The position numbers were made by a program, and so were the translations under genes. Shown piece after piece: positions 1-8,744 of a stretch of 64,000 bases of DNA. Under the pieces are notes generated by a model, which was not told the origin of the DNA, made no database searches, and saw only the letters and a list, made by a program, of their open reading frames with translations. This stretch comes from Oscillospiraceae bacterium (lineage in GTDB: Bacteria; Bacillota; Clostridia; Oscillospirales; Acutalibacteraceae): assembly GCA_025757685.1 (NCBI GenBank), contig CP107220.1, positions 645,501 to 709,500 on the forward strand. The letters run 5' to 3'. Every line of letters begins with the position of its first letter. Within the stretch, counting starts at the first letter, position 1.

Positions 1-479
1 GCTTTATCCGCTCCCGCACAGACACCTATGGTATTGACGATCAGTTCTATAAAAATAAAGACTTGCACATTCACGCTCCGGAGGCAGCCATTCCCAAGGA
101 CGGCCCCTCTGCCGGACTGGCCATCACCACGGCGCTGGTCAGCGAGCTGACAGGCATTCCCATTCGCTGTGATGTGGCCATGACTGGCGAGATCAGCCTA
201 AAAGGGCGGGCGCTGCCCATCGGTGGATTGAAAGAAAAGAGTATGGCCGCCTACAAGGCCGGTTGCTCCACGGTGATTATTCCGGCGGAGAACAGCAAGG
301 ATTTGCAGGAGATCGGCGAAGAGGTGAAAGCGGGCGTGCGCTTTGTGCCGATAGACACCTTTGACCAGGTGCTGCCTATTGCGCTGGAATACATGCCCAC
401 ACCTACCGCCCGGGAGGACAAGCCCGCCGCCGTGCCGGTGGCCAAGTCCAAGCGTGCCGATCGGCCGGTGGCTCAGTGA
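1..479 (+). CDS. lon: ATP-dependent protease Lon, C-terminal part (5' end outside window)
   Basis: This is the open 3' end of a gene that begins before the window; the frame is open from base 3. The visible part is the serine-lysine proteolytic domain of Lon, which degrades misfolded and regulatory proteins in the cytoplasm. The catalytic Ser is seen in PKDGPSAG (about base 100) and the catalytic Lys in LPIGGLKEKS (about base 230). The last 25 residues are a low-complexity Ala/Pro/Lys tail. The ATPase and N-terminal domains are not visible. It is followed 7 bases later by engB, an arrangement (lon then ysxC/engB) known from Bacillus and many Clostridia. Confidence 0.96.
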   Translation, partial: FIRSRTDTYGIDDQFYKNKDLHIHAPEAAIPKDGPSAGLAITTALVSELTGIPIRCDVAMTGEISLKGRALPIGGLKEKSMAAYKAGCSTVIIPAENSKDLQEIGEEVKAGVRFVPIDTFDQVLPIALEYMPTPTAREDKPAAVPVAKSKRADRPVAQ

Positions 480-486
480 GGTGCCT

Positions 487-1077
487 ATGAATTATAACAA
501 AGCAACCTTTGATCGCGCCTTTGGCATCTCCGCCCAACTGCCCCCGGCAGACGGAATTGAGATTGCCTTTGCCGGGCGCTCCAATGTGGGCAAAAGCTCA
601 CTGCTCAACCGCCTGTTTAACCGCAAGTCTCTGGCTCGGGTCAGTTCCGTACCCGGCAAGACGGTGACCGTCAACTTCTATGATGTGGACGGCGTGCACT
701 TTGTGGATCTGCCCGGTTACGGCTATGCCAAGATCTCTAAGGCGGAGAAAAAGCGGTTTGGTGAGTTGATGGAGGGCTATTTTCAAAGCGGACGGCCCAT
801 TCGCCTTGTGGTGCAGCTGATTGATATGCGCCACGCCCCCACGGCGGATGATCTGCAAATGATCGACTTTTTGCAGCAGATCGGACTGCCCTTTGTGGTG
901 GTGCTCACCAAGGCGGATAAATTAAAACCCACTCAGTATAAAAAAAGACTGGAAGAACTGGGCACGGAGTTGCCAAACCTGGGCACAGGCGTGCAGGTGA
1001 TCCCGTTCTCTTCTGTGAAAGGGCAGGGGAGCGAACAGTTAAAGGCCGTGATCGAACTGGCCTGCCAGTCGGAATGA
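487..1077 (+). CDS. ysxC: Ribosome biogenesis GTPase EngB/YsxC
   Basis: This 196-residue TrmE-Era-EngA-like GTPase is needed for late assembly of the 50S ribosomal subunit. The G1 P-loop GRSNVGKS lies at residues 30-37, G3 is DLPGYG and G4 is TKAD, and the length is normal for the family. I chose the ATG at 487 because it gives the conserved N-terminus just before the P-loop. A longer reading from 361 would run inside lon and add an implausible basic extension. The gene sits 7 bases after the lon stop, so the two are likely co-transcribed. Confidence 0.95.
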   Translation: MNYNKATFDRAFGISAQLPPADGIEIAFAGRSNVGKSSLLNRLFNRKSLARVSSVPGKTVTVNFYDVDGVHFVDLPGYGYAKISKAEKKRFGELMEGYFQSGRPIRLVVQLIDMRHAPTADDLQMIDFLQQIGLPFVVVLTKADKLKPTQYKKRLEELGTELPNLGTGVQVIPFSSVKGQGSEQLKAVIELACQSE

Positions 1078-1098
1078 TAGAAGCGGAGGATAGAAAAG

Positions 1099-2373
1099 AT
1101 GGAGAAATTACCTTTTGTCACCAAGGAAAAGGCGGAGGAGATCGCAGCGCAGTTTCCCACCCCCTTTCATCTGTACGATGAGCGGGGTATTCGGGAAAAT
1201 GCGGCTAAACTGAAAGAGGCTTTTGCCTGGAACAAGGGCTACAAGGAGTTCTTTGCCGTCAAGGCAACGCCCAACCCCTTTCTGATTAACATTCTGCGGG
1301 AGTACGGCTGCGGCTGTGACTGCTCGTCCAAGACGGAGCTGATGCTCTCCAAAGCCATTGGCGCCGTGGGGGAAGATATTATGTTTTCTTCCAACGACAC
1401 GCCCTTAGAGGAGTTCAAATACTGCAACGACCTGGGCGGTATCATCAACCTGGATGACATTACCCATATTGAAGCAGTGGAAAAAGCCTGCGGCAAGCTG
1501 CCCCGCAAAATGAGCTGCCGCTACAATCCCGGCGGTATGTTTAAGATCACCAATGATATTATGGACAACCCGGGAGACGCCAAGTACGGTATGACCACCG
1601 AACAGCTGTTTGAGGCCTTCCGGATCATGAAGCCCAAGGGCGTAGAGGAGTTCGGCCTGCATGCCTTCCTGTGCTCCAATACGGTGACCAACGAGTATTA
1701 TCCGCTGCTGGCCAAGGTGCTGTTTGATGTAGCAGTGCGGCTGAAGAACGAGCTGGGCGTAAAAATCAGCTTTATCAATCTGTCCGGCGGTGTTGGCATT
1801 CCTTACCGTCCGGAGCAGGAGCCGAATGATATTTTGAAGATCGGCGCCGGTGTACATAAGGTGTATGATGAGGTGCTTACCGCCAACGGTATGGGCGATG
1901 TGGCGATCTATACCGAGCTCGGCCGCTTTATGATGGGCCCCTACGGCGGCTTGGTGACCCGCGCCATTAACGAAAAGCATACTTATAAGGAGTATGTGGG
2001 CGTAGATGCTTGCGCCGTGAACCTGATGCGCCCAGCCATCTACGGTGCGTATCACCATGTGACGGTGCTGGGCAAGGAGGATCAGCCCTGCGACCACAAG
2101 TACGATGTGACCGGCTCCCTTTGCGAGAATTGCGACAAATTTGCCGTGGACCGTATGCTGCCGGAAATTGAACGGGGCGATCTGCTGTTTATCCACGACG
2201 CCGGCGCCCACGGCTTCTCCATGGGCTACAACTATAACGGCAAGCTGAAAAGTGCGGAAATTTTGTTGAAGACCGACGGCACTTTCCAGATGATCCGTCG
2301 GGCAGAGACGCCCAAGGATTACTTTGCCACCTTTGATTGCTTTGACTTTTACAATGACCTGATCAAAGGCTAA
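1099..2373 (+). CDS. lysA: Diaminopimelate decarboxylase
   Basis: A 424-residue fold-type III PLP enzyme that decarboxylates meso-diaminopimelate to L-lysine. The PLP lysine is probably K55 in FFAVKATPNP. A glycine-rich phosphate-binding segment (NLSGGVGIPY) and the late GSLCENCDKFA segment, with the Cys that reaches into the active site of the partner subunit, are both present. The ATG follows a GGAGG-like site (aagcggagg) with suitable spacing and lies 21 bases after engB. A two-way terminator follows. Related PLP decarboxylases (ornithine, carboxynorspermidine) share the fold, but the GSLCENCD region favours LysA. Confidence 0.88.
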   Translation: MEKLPFVTKEKAEEIAAQFPTPFHLYDERGIRENAAKLKEAFAWNKGYKEFFAVKATPNPFLINILREYGCGCDCSSKTELMLSKAIGAVGEDIMFSSNDTPLEEFKYCNDLGGIINLDDITHIEAVEKACGKLPRKMSCRYNPGGMFKITNDIMDNPGDAKYGMTTEQLFEAFRIMKPKGVEEFGLHAFLCSNTVTNEYYPLLAKVLFDVAVRLKNELGVKISFINLSGGVGIPYRPEQEPNDILKIGAGVHKVYDEVLTANGMGDVAIYTELGRFMMGPYGGLVTRAINEKHTYKEYVGVDACAVNLMRPAIYGAYHHVTVLGKEDQPCDHKYDVTGSLCENCDKFAVDRMLPEIERGDLLFIHDAGAHGFSMGYNYNGKLKSAEILLKTDGTFQMIRRAETPKDYFATFDCFDFYNDLIKG

Positions 2374-2387
2374 GAAAGATAAAAAAA

Positions 2388-2421
2388 GAGCGACCGGACA
2401 ATTTTGTCCGATCGCTTTTTT
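2388..2421. terminator. Two-way intrinsic terminator between lysA and rodA
   Basis: The stem AGCGA(c)CGGACA pairs with TGTCCG(a)TCGCT around a short ATTT loop. It has an A-run on the left and a T-run on the right, so it can stop transcription from both convergent genes. Confidence 0.88.
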
Positions 2422-2436
2422 GCGTTTTGCTGTTGG

Positions 2437-3597
2437 TTATTTGGTATAGAACATGGCGCCGGTTTGCGATTTGCTGTATCGGTACACACTCATCTCGATT
2501 CCCAAAGCCAGGTAGATACAGAGTGACGAGGAACCGCCGGCGGAGAACAGGGGCAGGGTGATGCCGATGCAGGGCAGCAGGCTCAGCTCCATGCCGATAT
2601 TAACAAAGGTCTGGGCAAAGAGCATAACGGCAATGCCGCTGCACATCAGGTAGCCGCCGTTATCCCGGGCACGCAGGCCGGTTTGACCTACCCGCAAAAT
2701 CAGTATCGTTAAAATTAAAATCACTGCCAGTGCGCCGATAAACCCAAATTCCTCACCGGCTACGGACAGAATCATATCGTTCTGATTTTCCGGCACGGCG
2801 CCGCTTTGGGTCATATCGCCCTTTAAGAAGCCTTGGCCGAGAAAACCGCCGTTGCCCATGGCGATCTTGCCGTTATTTTGTTGATACATGGTGCTCTCGT
2901 ATTGCTCCGGGTAAAACAGGGCAATGATCCGCTCCCGCTGCAAGCCGGAGATCAGCTTCAACTTCCAGGCGGCCACAAAACCCACGATCAGCGCGCAAAA
3001 CCCGGCTAAGAAGTAGCCGATGTTAATGCGGGCAAAGAACAGCATGCCGATAAACATAATCAGGAAGATCAGGGCAGACCCGGCGTCACCGGTCATCAGC
3101 ACCAGCCCAATGGGGATCATGCCGTGGATCACCAAAGGAATGATGGTGCGTATTTTATTGATCTTGTCCCGTACCATATCCAGGTGGTAGGAAAAGGAGA
3201 TGATAAAGCCTACTTTCAGCAGCTCAGAGGACTGGAAGGTCAGCACCTTCAGGTCGATCCAGCTGCGGGCGTCCTGCCGGGCATCCGGCGCAATGCCAAA
3301 GAAAAAAGTGTAGATCATCAAACCTACGCACCCGGCGGCGATCACCGGCCACAGCTTGGCTACCGCCTCATAGTTCACATTAGAAACCAGTAGGCAGATC
3401 ACTACCCCCAGCGCCACGGACAGGAACATGGAGCGCACATCGCTGCTGATGATCTTGCCGTCCTTTAAGGCAGAGTGGGTAGCGCTGTACACCAGCGCCA
3501 AACCGTATAGAGAGCCAACCATGGCGGTTAGCAAAGTTACATAATCTAAACCGGAAAATAATTCCAACAGCGGCGATTGCTTTTGCCGACTGTGCAC
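2437..3597 (-). CDS. rodA: SEDS-family peptidoglycan glycosyltransferase, RodA-like
   Basis: A 386-residue polytopic membrane protein of the FtsW/RodA/SpoVE family, which polymerises lipid II into glycan strands at the cytoplasmic membrane. About ten hydrophobic segments are visible. Typical family segments are present, including a VAGEEFGFIGAL loop near residue 280 and the C-terminal GITLPLFSAGGSS motif. The start is a GTG at 3597 behind GAGGAGG. It is a single-gene unit with its own promoter. I prefer RodA to FtsW from its length and lack of division genes nearby, but the sequence alone does not settle elongation against division or sporulation. Confidence 0.85.
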   Translation of the reverse strand: MHSRQKQSPLLELFSGLDYVTLLTAMVGSLYGLALVYSATHSALKDGKIISSDVRSMFLSVALGVVICLLVSNVNYEAVAKLWPVIAAGCVGLMIYTFFFGIAPDARQDARSWIDLKVLTFQSSELLKVGFIISFSYHLDMVRDKINKIRTIIPLVIHGMIPIGLVLMTGDAGSALIFLIMFIGMLFFARINIGYFLAGFCALIVGFVAAWKLKLISGLQRERIIALFYPEQYESTMYQQNNGKIAMGNGGFLGQGFLKGDMTQSGAVPENQNDMILSVAGEEFGFIGALAVILILTILILRVGQTGLRARDNGGYLMCSGIAVMLFAQTFVNIGMELSLLPCIGITLPLFSAGGSSSLCIYLALGIEMSVYRYSKSQTGAMFYTK

Positions 3598-3629
3598 GAT
3601 CTGCCTCCTCTCATTACAGGGTAGTCTTT

Positions 3630-3658
3630 ATTATATTATGAATTTTGCCAGAATTCAA
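3630..3658 (-). promoter_or_regulatory. Promoter of the rodA-like gene
   Basis: On the minus strand TTGAAT (3658-3653) and TATAAT (3635-3630) are separated by 17 bases, about 30 bases upstream of the GTG start. Confidence 0.75.
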
Positions 3659-3678
3659 GAGAAGCGGGCAATTATTAC

Positions 3679-3707
3679 TTGGATTATTTTATCCCTTGTG
3701 TTATAAT
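3679..3707 (+). promoter_or_regulatory. Promoter of fhs-tsaE-tsaB-rpiB
   Basis: TTGGAT (3679-3684) and TATAAT (3702-3707) with a 17-base spacer, 50 bases before the fhs start. It lies 20 bases from, and points away from, the rodA promoter. Confidence 0.78.
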
Positions 3708-3756
3708 AACTTGCGAGAAACGTTGCGCCCGCTGTGGCGCGTACAGGAGTATGTAT

Positions 3757-5424
3757 ATGCTGACAGATATTGAGATCGCCGCACAGGCGAAAATGAAAAG
3801 AATTACGGATGTGGCTGCGGCTATGGGTATTCATCCGGAGGAGCTGGAGCCTTACGGCCATTATAAAGCGAAGCTGTCCGATGATCTGCTGACTCGGCTG
3901 CAAGATCGTCCGGACGGCAAGCTGGTGCTGGTAACGGCGGTCAACCCTACCCCTGCCGGTGAGGGCAAGACCACCGTGAGTATCGGCTTGGGTCAAGCGA
4001 TGTGCAAACTGGGAAAAAATGCGGTGATCGCTCTGCGGGAGCCGTCCCTGGGTCCGGTGTTCGGCATTAAGGGCGGCGCTGCCGGCGGCGGTTACAGCCA
4101 GGTGGTGCCTATGGAGGACATTAACCTGCACTTTACCGGTGATCTGCATGCCATTACCAGTGCCAATAATCTGATGTGTGCGCTGCTGGATAACCATATT
4201 CAGCAGGGGAATGTGCTGGGGATTGATCCCCGCCGTGTGCAGGTGAAGCGGTGCATGGATATGAACGATCGCGCCCTGCGCAATATTATCTGCTCTCTGG
4301 GCGGCACCCTGAACGGCGTGCCCCGGGAGGATCACTTTTGCATAACCGTTGCCAGTGAGGTAATGGCAATCCTGTGTCTTGCGGAGGATCTGCAAGATTT
4401 GAAAAAGCGGCTGGGTGATATTTTGGTAGCGTATACCTACGACGGCGCACCGGTGTATGCCCGGGATATTCAGGCAAACGGCGCCATGACCGTGCTGCTG
4501 AAGGATGCGATTAAGCCCAATTTGGTGCAGACCTTGGAGAATACGCCGGCCATTATGCACGGCGGTCCCTTTGCCAATATTGCCCACGGCTGCAACTCTG
4601 TACGGGCTACCAAAACCGCGTTGAAGCTGGGCGATTACGCCATTACCGAGGCGGGCTTTGGCTCTGACCTGGGGGCAGAGAAATTCTTTGACATTAAGTG
4701 CCGCTACGCGGGGCTGACCCCCGCCTGCGTGGTGCTGGTGTCTACCGTGCGGTCTATGAAATATAACGGCGGCGTACCCAAGGATCAGCTGAAAGAGGAG
4801 AATTTAGACGCGCTGCGCGCCGGTTCTGTCAATTTGCTGGCGCATATTGAGAACTTGAAGAAATTCGGTGTGCCGGTGGTGGTGGCGATCAACCACTTCT
4901 ATGCGGACACCCAAGCGGAGATCGACTACGTAGAGCAAATCTGCAAGGCGGCAGGCGCGGATTTTGCCGTGACCAAGTGCTTTGCGGAGGGCGGCGCCGG
5001 CAGTCTGGAGCTGGCAGAGAAAGTGGCTGCCGCCTGTGAAAAGGAAAATCACTTCCATACCCTGTACGACCTGGATCTGCCGGTGTATGAGAAGATCGAG
5101 AAAATTGCCAAAGAGGTCTACGGTGCCGACGGTGTGGACTACACGAAGGCGGCGAAAAAGGCCATTGACGGCTTTATTGCACTGGGGGCAGACAAACTCC
5201 CGGTGTGTATGGCAAAGACCCAGTACAGTTTGTCTGACGACCCCACAAAGCTAGGGCGCCCCAGCGGCTTTCGCATTACCGTCAGCAGCGCCAGTCTGTC
5301 TGCCGGCGCCGGGTTCCTGGTGTGCCAAACCGGCAATGTGATGATCATGCCCGGCCTGTCCAAATCACCGGCGGCCTACCGCATTGATGTGGACGATCAG
5401 GGCAACACCGTGGGGCTGTTCTGA
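3757..5424 (+). CDS. fhs: Formate-tetrahydrofolate ligase
   Basis: A 555-residue enzyme that joins formate to tetrahydrofolate using ATP, giving 10-formyl-THF; it supplies purine synthesis and, in acetogens, the methyl branch of the Wood-Ljungdahl pathway. The ATP loop TPAGEGKTT is near residues 64-72 and the length matches the family. I chose the second of two nearby ATGs (3757): AGGAG lies 7 bases upstream of it but only 1 base from the ATG at 3751, and MLTDIEIAAQAKMK fits the usual N-terminus. No other acetogenesis gene is in the window, so a role in general one-carbon supply is the safer reading. Confidence 0.97.
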   Translation: MLTDIEIAAQAKMKRITDVAAAMGIHPEELEPYGHYKAKLSDDLLTRLQDRPDGKLVLVTAVNPTPAGEGKTTVSIGLGQAMCKLGKNAVIALREPSLGPVFGIKGGAAGGGYSQVVPMEDINLHFTGDLHAITSANNLMCALLDNHIQQGNVLGIDPRRVQVKRCMDMNDRALRNIICSLGGTLNGVPREDHFCITVASEVMAILCLAEDLQDLKKRLGDILVAYTYDGAPVYARDIQANGAMTVLLKDAIKPNLVQTLENTPAIMHGGPFANIAHGCNSVRATKTALKLGDYAITEAGFGSDLGAEKFFDIKCRYAGLTPACVVLVSTVRSMKYNGGVPKDQLKEENLDALRAGSVNLLAHIENLKKFGVPVVVAINHFYADTQAEIDYVEQICKAAGADFAVTKCFAEGGAGSLELAEKVAAACEKENHFHTLYDLDLPVYEKIEKIAKEVYGADGVDYTKAAKKAIDGFIALGADKLPVCMAKTQYSLSDDPTKLGRPSGFRITVSSASLSAGAGFLVCQTGNVMIMPGLSKSPAAYRIDVDDQGNTVGLF

Positions 5425-5858
5425 TGCAAGTATTTCATTCTCATAGTTATGCGGATACGGTTCGTATTGCTGCCGATCTGGCAAAGACCTTGCCAACCGG
5501 CACGGTGATTGCCTACTTGGGCGACCTGGGGGCGGGCAAAACCGCCTTTACCGCCGGACTGGCAAAAGGGCTGGGGTTGACGGTGGATGTGACTTCACCT
5601 ACCTTTGCCATTTGCAATACGTATCGGCAGGGAGATGTGACCCTGCACCACTTTGATATGTACCGGGTAGACAGCTGGGACGATTTGTATTCCACCGGGT
5701 TCTTTGATTATTTGGACACTGGCGCTTACCTGGCCATCGAATGGAGCGAGAATGTGTACGGTGCGTTGCCGCCGGACACCCTGATGGTGGAAATTTCCAA
5801 AACAGGGGAGCAGGATCGCACCATTGAGATTTATAAAAAAGAGGAGGAGAAAGCATGA
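5424..5858 (+). CDS. tsaE: tRNA t6A biosynthesis ATPase TsaE
   Basis: A 144-residue P-loop ATPase of the TsaE/YjeE family, which works with TsaB and TsaD to place threonylcarbamoyl on A37 of ANN-decoding tRNAs. The Walker A motif GDLGAGKT is at residues 33-40. The ATG shares its A with the fhs TGA stop, so translation is probably coupled. Its stop overlaps tsaB by 4 bases (ATGA). tsaD is not in the window. Confidence 0.95.
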   Translation: MQVFHSHSYADTVRIAADLAKTLPTGTVIAYLGDLGAGKTAFTAGLAKGLGLTVDVTSPTFAICNTYRQGDVTLHHFDMYRVDSWDDLYSTGFFDYLDTGAYLAIEWSENVYGALPPDTLMVEISKTGEQDRTIEIYKKEEEKA

Positions 5859-6526
5859 TCCTTGCGGTAGATGCATCATCTGTTACCGCAGCCGCGGCTC
5901 TATGTAGTGGTGACGGCGCGGTGGTGCGCAGCGACTTTCTCCATAACGGCCTGACCCACAGCGAAACCCTGCTGCCTATGATTCGGCGGGTACTGGGGGA
6001 CACCTCGGTGGCAGACCTGGACGCCATTGCTGTTACTGCCGGTCCCGGTTCCTTTACCGGGGTGCGGATTGGCGTGGCCACCGTTAAAGGTCTTGCCTTC
6101 GACAGGGATATTCCTTGTATCGCCGTGTCTGCTTTGGAAGCGGTGGCGTACCAGTTCCCGGAGGAGAACGCAGTGATCTGCGTGGTGATGGACGCCCGCC
6201 GTGGGCAGTTCTATAACGCCCTTTTTCGTGTGGAGAACGGTGAGGTGGAGCGCCTTTGCCCGGACCGGGCTGTGGACGGCGCTGCACTGGCTGAAGAATT
6301 GGCCGCCTATGACCGAGTGATCGTGGCCGGTGACGGCGCCCAGTTGTTTGCACCCTTGTTCCCGGCTGGGGAGGTAGCCCCTCCACAGCGGCAGTATGTG
6401 ACCGGGCACGGCGTGGCCCTGGCCGCCCAAAAACAGAAAACCATGCCCGCCGCTGCGCTGATGCCTGTATATCTGCGGCTTAGCCAGGCGGAACGGCAAT
6501 TAAAATTAAAAAAAGGAGAATCATAA
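5855..6526 (+). CDS. tsaB: tRNA t6A biosynthesis scaffold protein TsaB
   Basis: A 223-residue ASKHA-fold protein, the partner of TsaD in t6A formation. The N-terminal MILAVDASS phosphate-1-like loop and the later AVTAGPGSFTGVRIG segment are diagnostic of TsaB/YeaZ. It overlaps tsaE by 4 bases and shares a base with the rpiB start, so all three are one translation unit. Confidence 0.93.
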   Translation: MILAVDASSVTAAAALCSGDGAVVRSDFLHNGLTHSETLLPMIRRVLGDTSVADLDAIAVTAGPGSFTGVRIGVATVKGLAFDRDIPCIAVSALEAVAYQFPEENAVICVVMDARRGQFYNALFRVENGEVERLCPDRAVDGAALAEELAAYDRVIVAGDGAQLFAPLFPAGEVAPPQRQYVTGHGVALAAQKQKTMPAAALMPVYLRLSQAERQLKLKKGES

Positions 6527-6978
6527 TGAAGATTGCAATGGGTTCCGATCATGCGGGCTTCCCGCTGAAAGAGGAGATTAAAAAAGTGCTGCTGGAGCAG
6601 GGCTATGAAGTAGAAGATGTGGGCTGCTATTCCCCGGAACGCTTCGATTACGCCATCAGCGCCCAAAAGGCCTGTGATTTGGTGGTAGACGGTACTTGCG
6701 AAAAAGCCATTCTGTGCTGCGGTACCGGTATTGGCATCTCTATGGCTGCCAATAAGGTCAAGGGCATTCGGGCTGCCTGTTGCTCCGATTATTTCAGCGC
6801 CAAGTACACCCGCGCCCATAATGATGCCAATGTGCTGTGCATGGGCGATCGTGTGGTCGGCGCCGGGCTGGCTCTGGAGCTGGTGCAGGTGTTCCTAACC
6901 ACACCCTTTGAGGGTGGCCGTCACCAGACCCGTATTGACCAAATTATGGACATTGAGGCTGGCAAAAAGCTCTACTGA
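6526..6978 (+). CDS. rpiB: Ribose-5-phosphate isomerase B
   Basis: A 150-residue RpiB/LacAB-family sugar phosphate isomerase that interconverts ribose-5-phosphate and ribulose-5-phosphate in the pentose phosphate pathway. MKIAMGSDHAG at the N-terminus and CCGTGIGIS around the catalytic Cys (about residue 65) are seen. AHNDANVLCMG carries the conserved His. A good ribosome site (aaaaggag) lies inside the end of tsaB. Allose-6-phosphate isomerase is a close relative and cannot be excluded. Confidence 0.93.
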   Translation: MKIAMGSDHAGFPLKEEIKKVLLEQGYEVEDVGCYSPERFDYAISAQKACDLVVDGTCEKAILCCGTGIGISMAANKVKGIRAACCSDYFSAKYTRAHNDANVLCMGDRVVGAGLALELVQVFLTTPFEGGRHQTRIDQIMDIEAGKKLY

Positions 6979-6995
6979 GTTTAAGACAGAAAAAA

Positions 6996-7025
6996 GCGCA
7001 CAGGCAATCGCCTGTGCGCTTTTTT
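6996..7025 (+). terminator. Terminator after rpiB
   Basis: A perfect 10-bp stem GCGCACAGGC/GCCTGTGCGC with loop AATC is followed by six T. An A-run on the left means it may also serve the convergent lipoprotein gene. Confidence 0.92.
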
Positions 7026-7045
7026 ATTGAAATTTATTTTTGAAT

Positions 7046-8062
7046 TTAGGACCACTTCAGTGCCTTAATAGAGAAGCCCAGTTCCGTATCCAGGCGATTC
7101 TTTTGCACCACGGCGACCACCTTTTTGCAGCTCTTTTCGCCGCTGACGGAGCCGGTGACCTTGTAGTAGTTGTTGTTGCCCAGGGACTCTACCCGGTTGA
7201 TCTTTACGGACTGCTGCTTAGCCTCGCCCTTGGTGATGGTGAACACGCTGTCCTTGTTGCTGTAACTGATGGGGGCGTTTTCTTTCTTGGCCGCTGCGTT
7301 GCAATTGCTCTTAAAGTTGACCACCGTTTGGCCGTAGTATTTGAACAGATCCAGCACAATGGTGCCGGAGGGAAAACTGGTGCCCTTAATATCCTCACGG
7401 GCAGCCATCCAAACGGCAACATGGGTAGCCATTTCGGCGCTGACGCCGTCCTTGTTCTCATAACTGAACTTGTACAGACCGGGCACCTCCAGCATCGCTG
7501 CGATGCGCTCCAGATCCTGTTGGGAAAAAATCACCTTTTTGCCGCTGGCATTGGTGGAGGGCACTTTATCCTTGGACGCCTCAATGGTGGTCAGCTCTTT
7601 ACCGGTGGTCTCGCCTTTATTGTCCGGCTCCTGCGGCGTTACGGGATTTGGCTTCAAATTTTCGTTGCCGTTGCCGCCGTTGTTATTGCCGCCGTTTCCG
7701 TTTTCCTTACCATTGTTGTTGTTACCGTTATTATTGTTATCGTCTTCAATCGGCACTTCTACATAGTCGCCGTTGCTATTGGTTACCTTTTCGCCGTTTT
7801 TGTTGATTTCGTAGGCGTGGTTTTTGCCCTTTTTGTCCTTTTCATAGACCACATCTACTTCTTTGCCGTCTTTGTTGATCTCTGTGCCAAACTCGGTGTC
7901 TGCATTGGCCAAACCGGCTTGGGTGGTGTCGGCGGCAGAGTTCTGTCCGTCTGTCTTTTTGGAAGAGCAGGCAGCAAAGACGCCGCAGACCAGTACGCTC
8001 AGCGCCATGATCAATGCAATACTCTTTTTCAAAGGGAACACGCTCCTTTTGGTGCTCTGCAC
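7046..8062 (-). CDS. Putative lipoprotein with Asn/Gly-rich linker, unknown function
   Basis: A 338-residue secreted protein I do not recognise by family. It has a positively charged N-terminus, a hydrophobic segment at about residues 13-31, and a lipobox-like VFAAC with Cys32 as the likely lipidated residue. Residues 45-105 are charged. Residues about 105-140 are almost only Asn, Gly, Glu and Lys, a flexible linker. After residue 165 comes a folded-looking domain with one internal Cys pair candidate (SNCNA and EKSCKK). The start is GTG at 8062, with AGGAG 8 bases upstream. It has its own promoter. It may be a surface sensor or binding protein, but nothing in the sequence names a ligand. Confidence 0.75.
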   Translation of the reverse strand: MQSTKRSVFPLKKSIALIMALSVLVCGVFAACSSKKTDGQNSAADTTQAGLANADTEFGTEINKDGKEVDVVYEKDKKGKNHAYEINKNGEKVTNSNGDYVEVPIEDDNNNNGNNNNGKENGNGGNNNGGNGNENLKPNPVTPQEPDNKGETTGKELTTIEASKDKVPSTNASGKKVIFSQQDLERIAAMLEVPGLYKFSYENKDGVSAEMATHVAVWMAAREDIKGTSFPSGTIVLDLFKYYGQTVVNFKSNCNAAAKKENAPISYSNKDSVFTITKGEAKQQSVKINRVESLGNNNYYKVTGSVSGEKSCKKVVAVVQKNRLDTELGFSIKALKWS

Positions 8063-8077
8063 CGTAATATCTCCTAC

Positions 8078-8106
8078 ATTATAGTCTTTTTATGCATAAA
8101 AGGCAA
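8078..8106 (-). promoter_or_regulatory. Promoter of the lipoprotein gene
   Basis: Minus strand TTGCCT (8106-8101) and TATAAT (8083-8078) with a 17-base spacer. The transcript leader would be only about 10 bases. Confidence 0.78.
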
Positions 8107-8152
8107 GGGTTACGGCTGTAAGTCGCCAAATGTTTACCACTTATTCATATTC

Positions 8153-8181
8153 TTTACAGAATTAGCCAAATGGATTATAAT
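8153..8181 (+). promoter_or_regulatory. Promoter of the small membrane protein gene
   Basis: TTTACA (8153-8158) and TATAAT (8176-8181) with a 17-base spacer, 30 bases upstream of the start codon. Confidence 0.75.
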
Positions 8182-8210
8182 GAATACAAACGGAAAGGGA
8201 GGTGGGGCGT

Positions 8211-8744
8211 ATGCGCCCTGCGGCTAAGGTCGCCATGAGCGGTATTTGTACGGCGCTGAGCGTGCTGCTGCTGTTTTTCGGCGGTGTGGTGCCGGTGCTG
8301 GCCTATGTATGCCCCATGCTCACCGGGGTATTGATGGTGGTGCTGGTGCGCACCTTCGGCTACGGCACAGCGTGGATCACTTATGTGTCTACGGGGCTGC
8401 TCAGCTTCTTTTTGGTGCCGGACAAGGAGTGTATGTTGATGTATGTGCTCTTTTTCGGCTATTATACCATCGTGCGCCAGTGGATCGGGCGGCTGCGGCC
8501 TCGGTCGGTGGCGCTGGCTGCCGAGTGTCTGCTGTTTAATGCGGCACTGGCGGCAGTGAATCTGCTGCTGGTGTATGTGTTTGCTATTCCAATGGACGCG
8601 GTGAGCAGTAACAAGTGGTTTTTGGTTGGTTTTTGGCTGGCGATGAATTTGCTGTTCTTCCTTTACGAGCGGCTGCTGGGTGTGGCGGAACTGTTGTATG
8701 CCCGTAAGATTGAGAAGCGCCTGCGCAGCGTGTTTAAGAAGTGA
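8211..8744 (+). CDS. Small polytopic membrane protein, function unknown
   Basis: A 177-residue, very hydrophobic protein with about five membrane segments (roughly residues 10-30, 32-50, 57-80, 105-125, 135-155) and a basic C-terminus ending KIEKRLRSVFKK. The ATG at 8211 was chosen because GGGAGG lies 8 bases upstream; an in-frame GTG at 8202 touches the ribosome site. The size and hydrophobic pattern recall substrate-binding S components of ECF vitamin transporters or small DUF membrane proteins, but no clear family motif is visible. Confidence 0.72.
   Translation: MRPAAKVAMSGICTALSVLLLFFGGVVPVLAYVCPMLTGVLMVVLVRTFGYGTAWITYVSTGLLSFFLVPDKECMLMYVLFFGYYTIVRQWIGRLRPRSVALAAECLLFNAALAAVNLLLVYVFAIPMDAVSSNKWFLVGFWLAMNLLFFLYERLLGVAELLYARKIEKRLRSVFKK

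Noticed and set aside
3679..3756. Upstream extension of fhs
   Set aside because: It would begin within the -35 box of the promoter. AGGAG and the family N-terminus support 3757.
3708..3756. Tetrahydrofolate riboswitch before fhs
   Set aside because: I looked for one because of the gene, but the leader is only about 45 bases and has no matching fold.
7670..7745. Possible simple-sequence repeat or CRISPR-like pattern in the lipoprotein gene
   Set aside because: The pattern comes from Asn/Gly codons (gtt/gcc on the plus strand) with irregular spacing and no separate spacers.
7040..8227. Plus-strand frame of 395 codons opposite the lipoprotein gene
   Set aside because: Its hydrophobic Val/Ile-rich stretch is the complement of the Asn/Gly linker. 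The minus-strand gene has promoter, ribosome site and lipobox.
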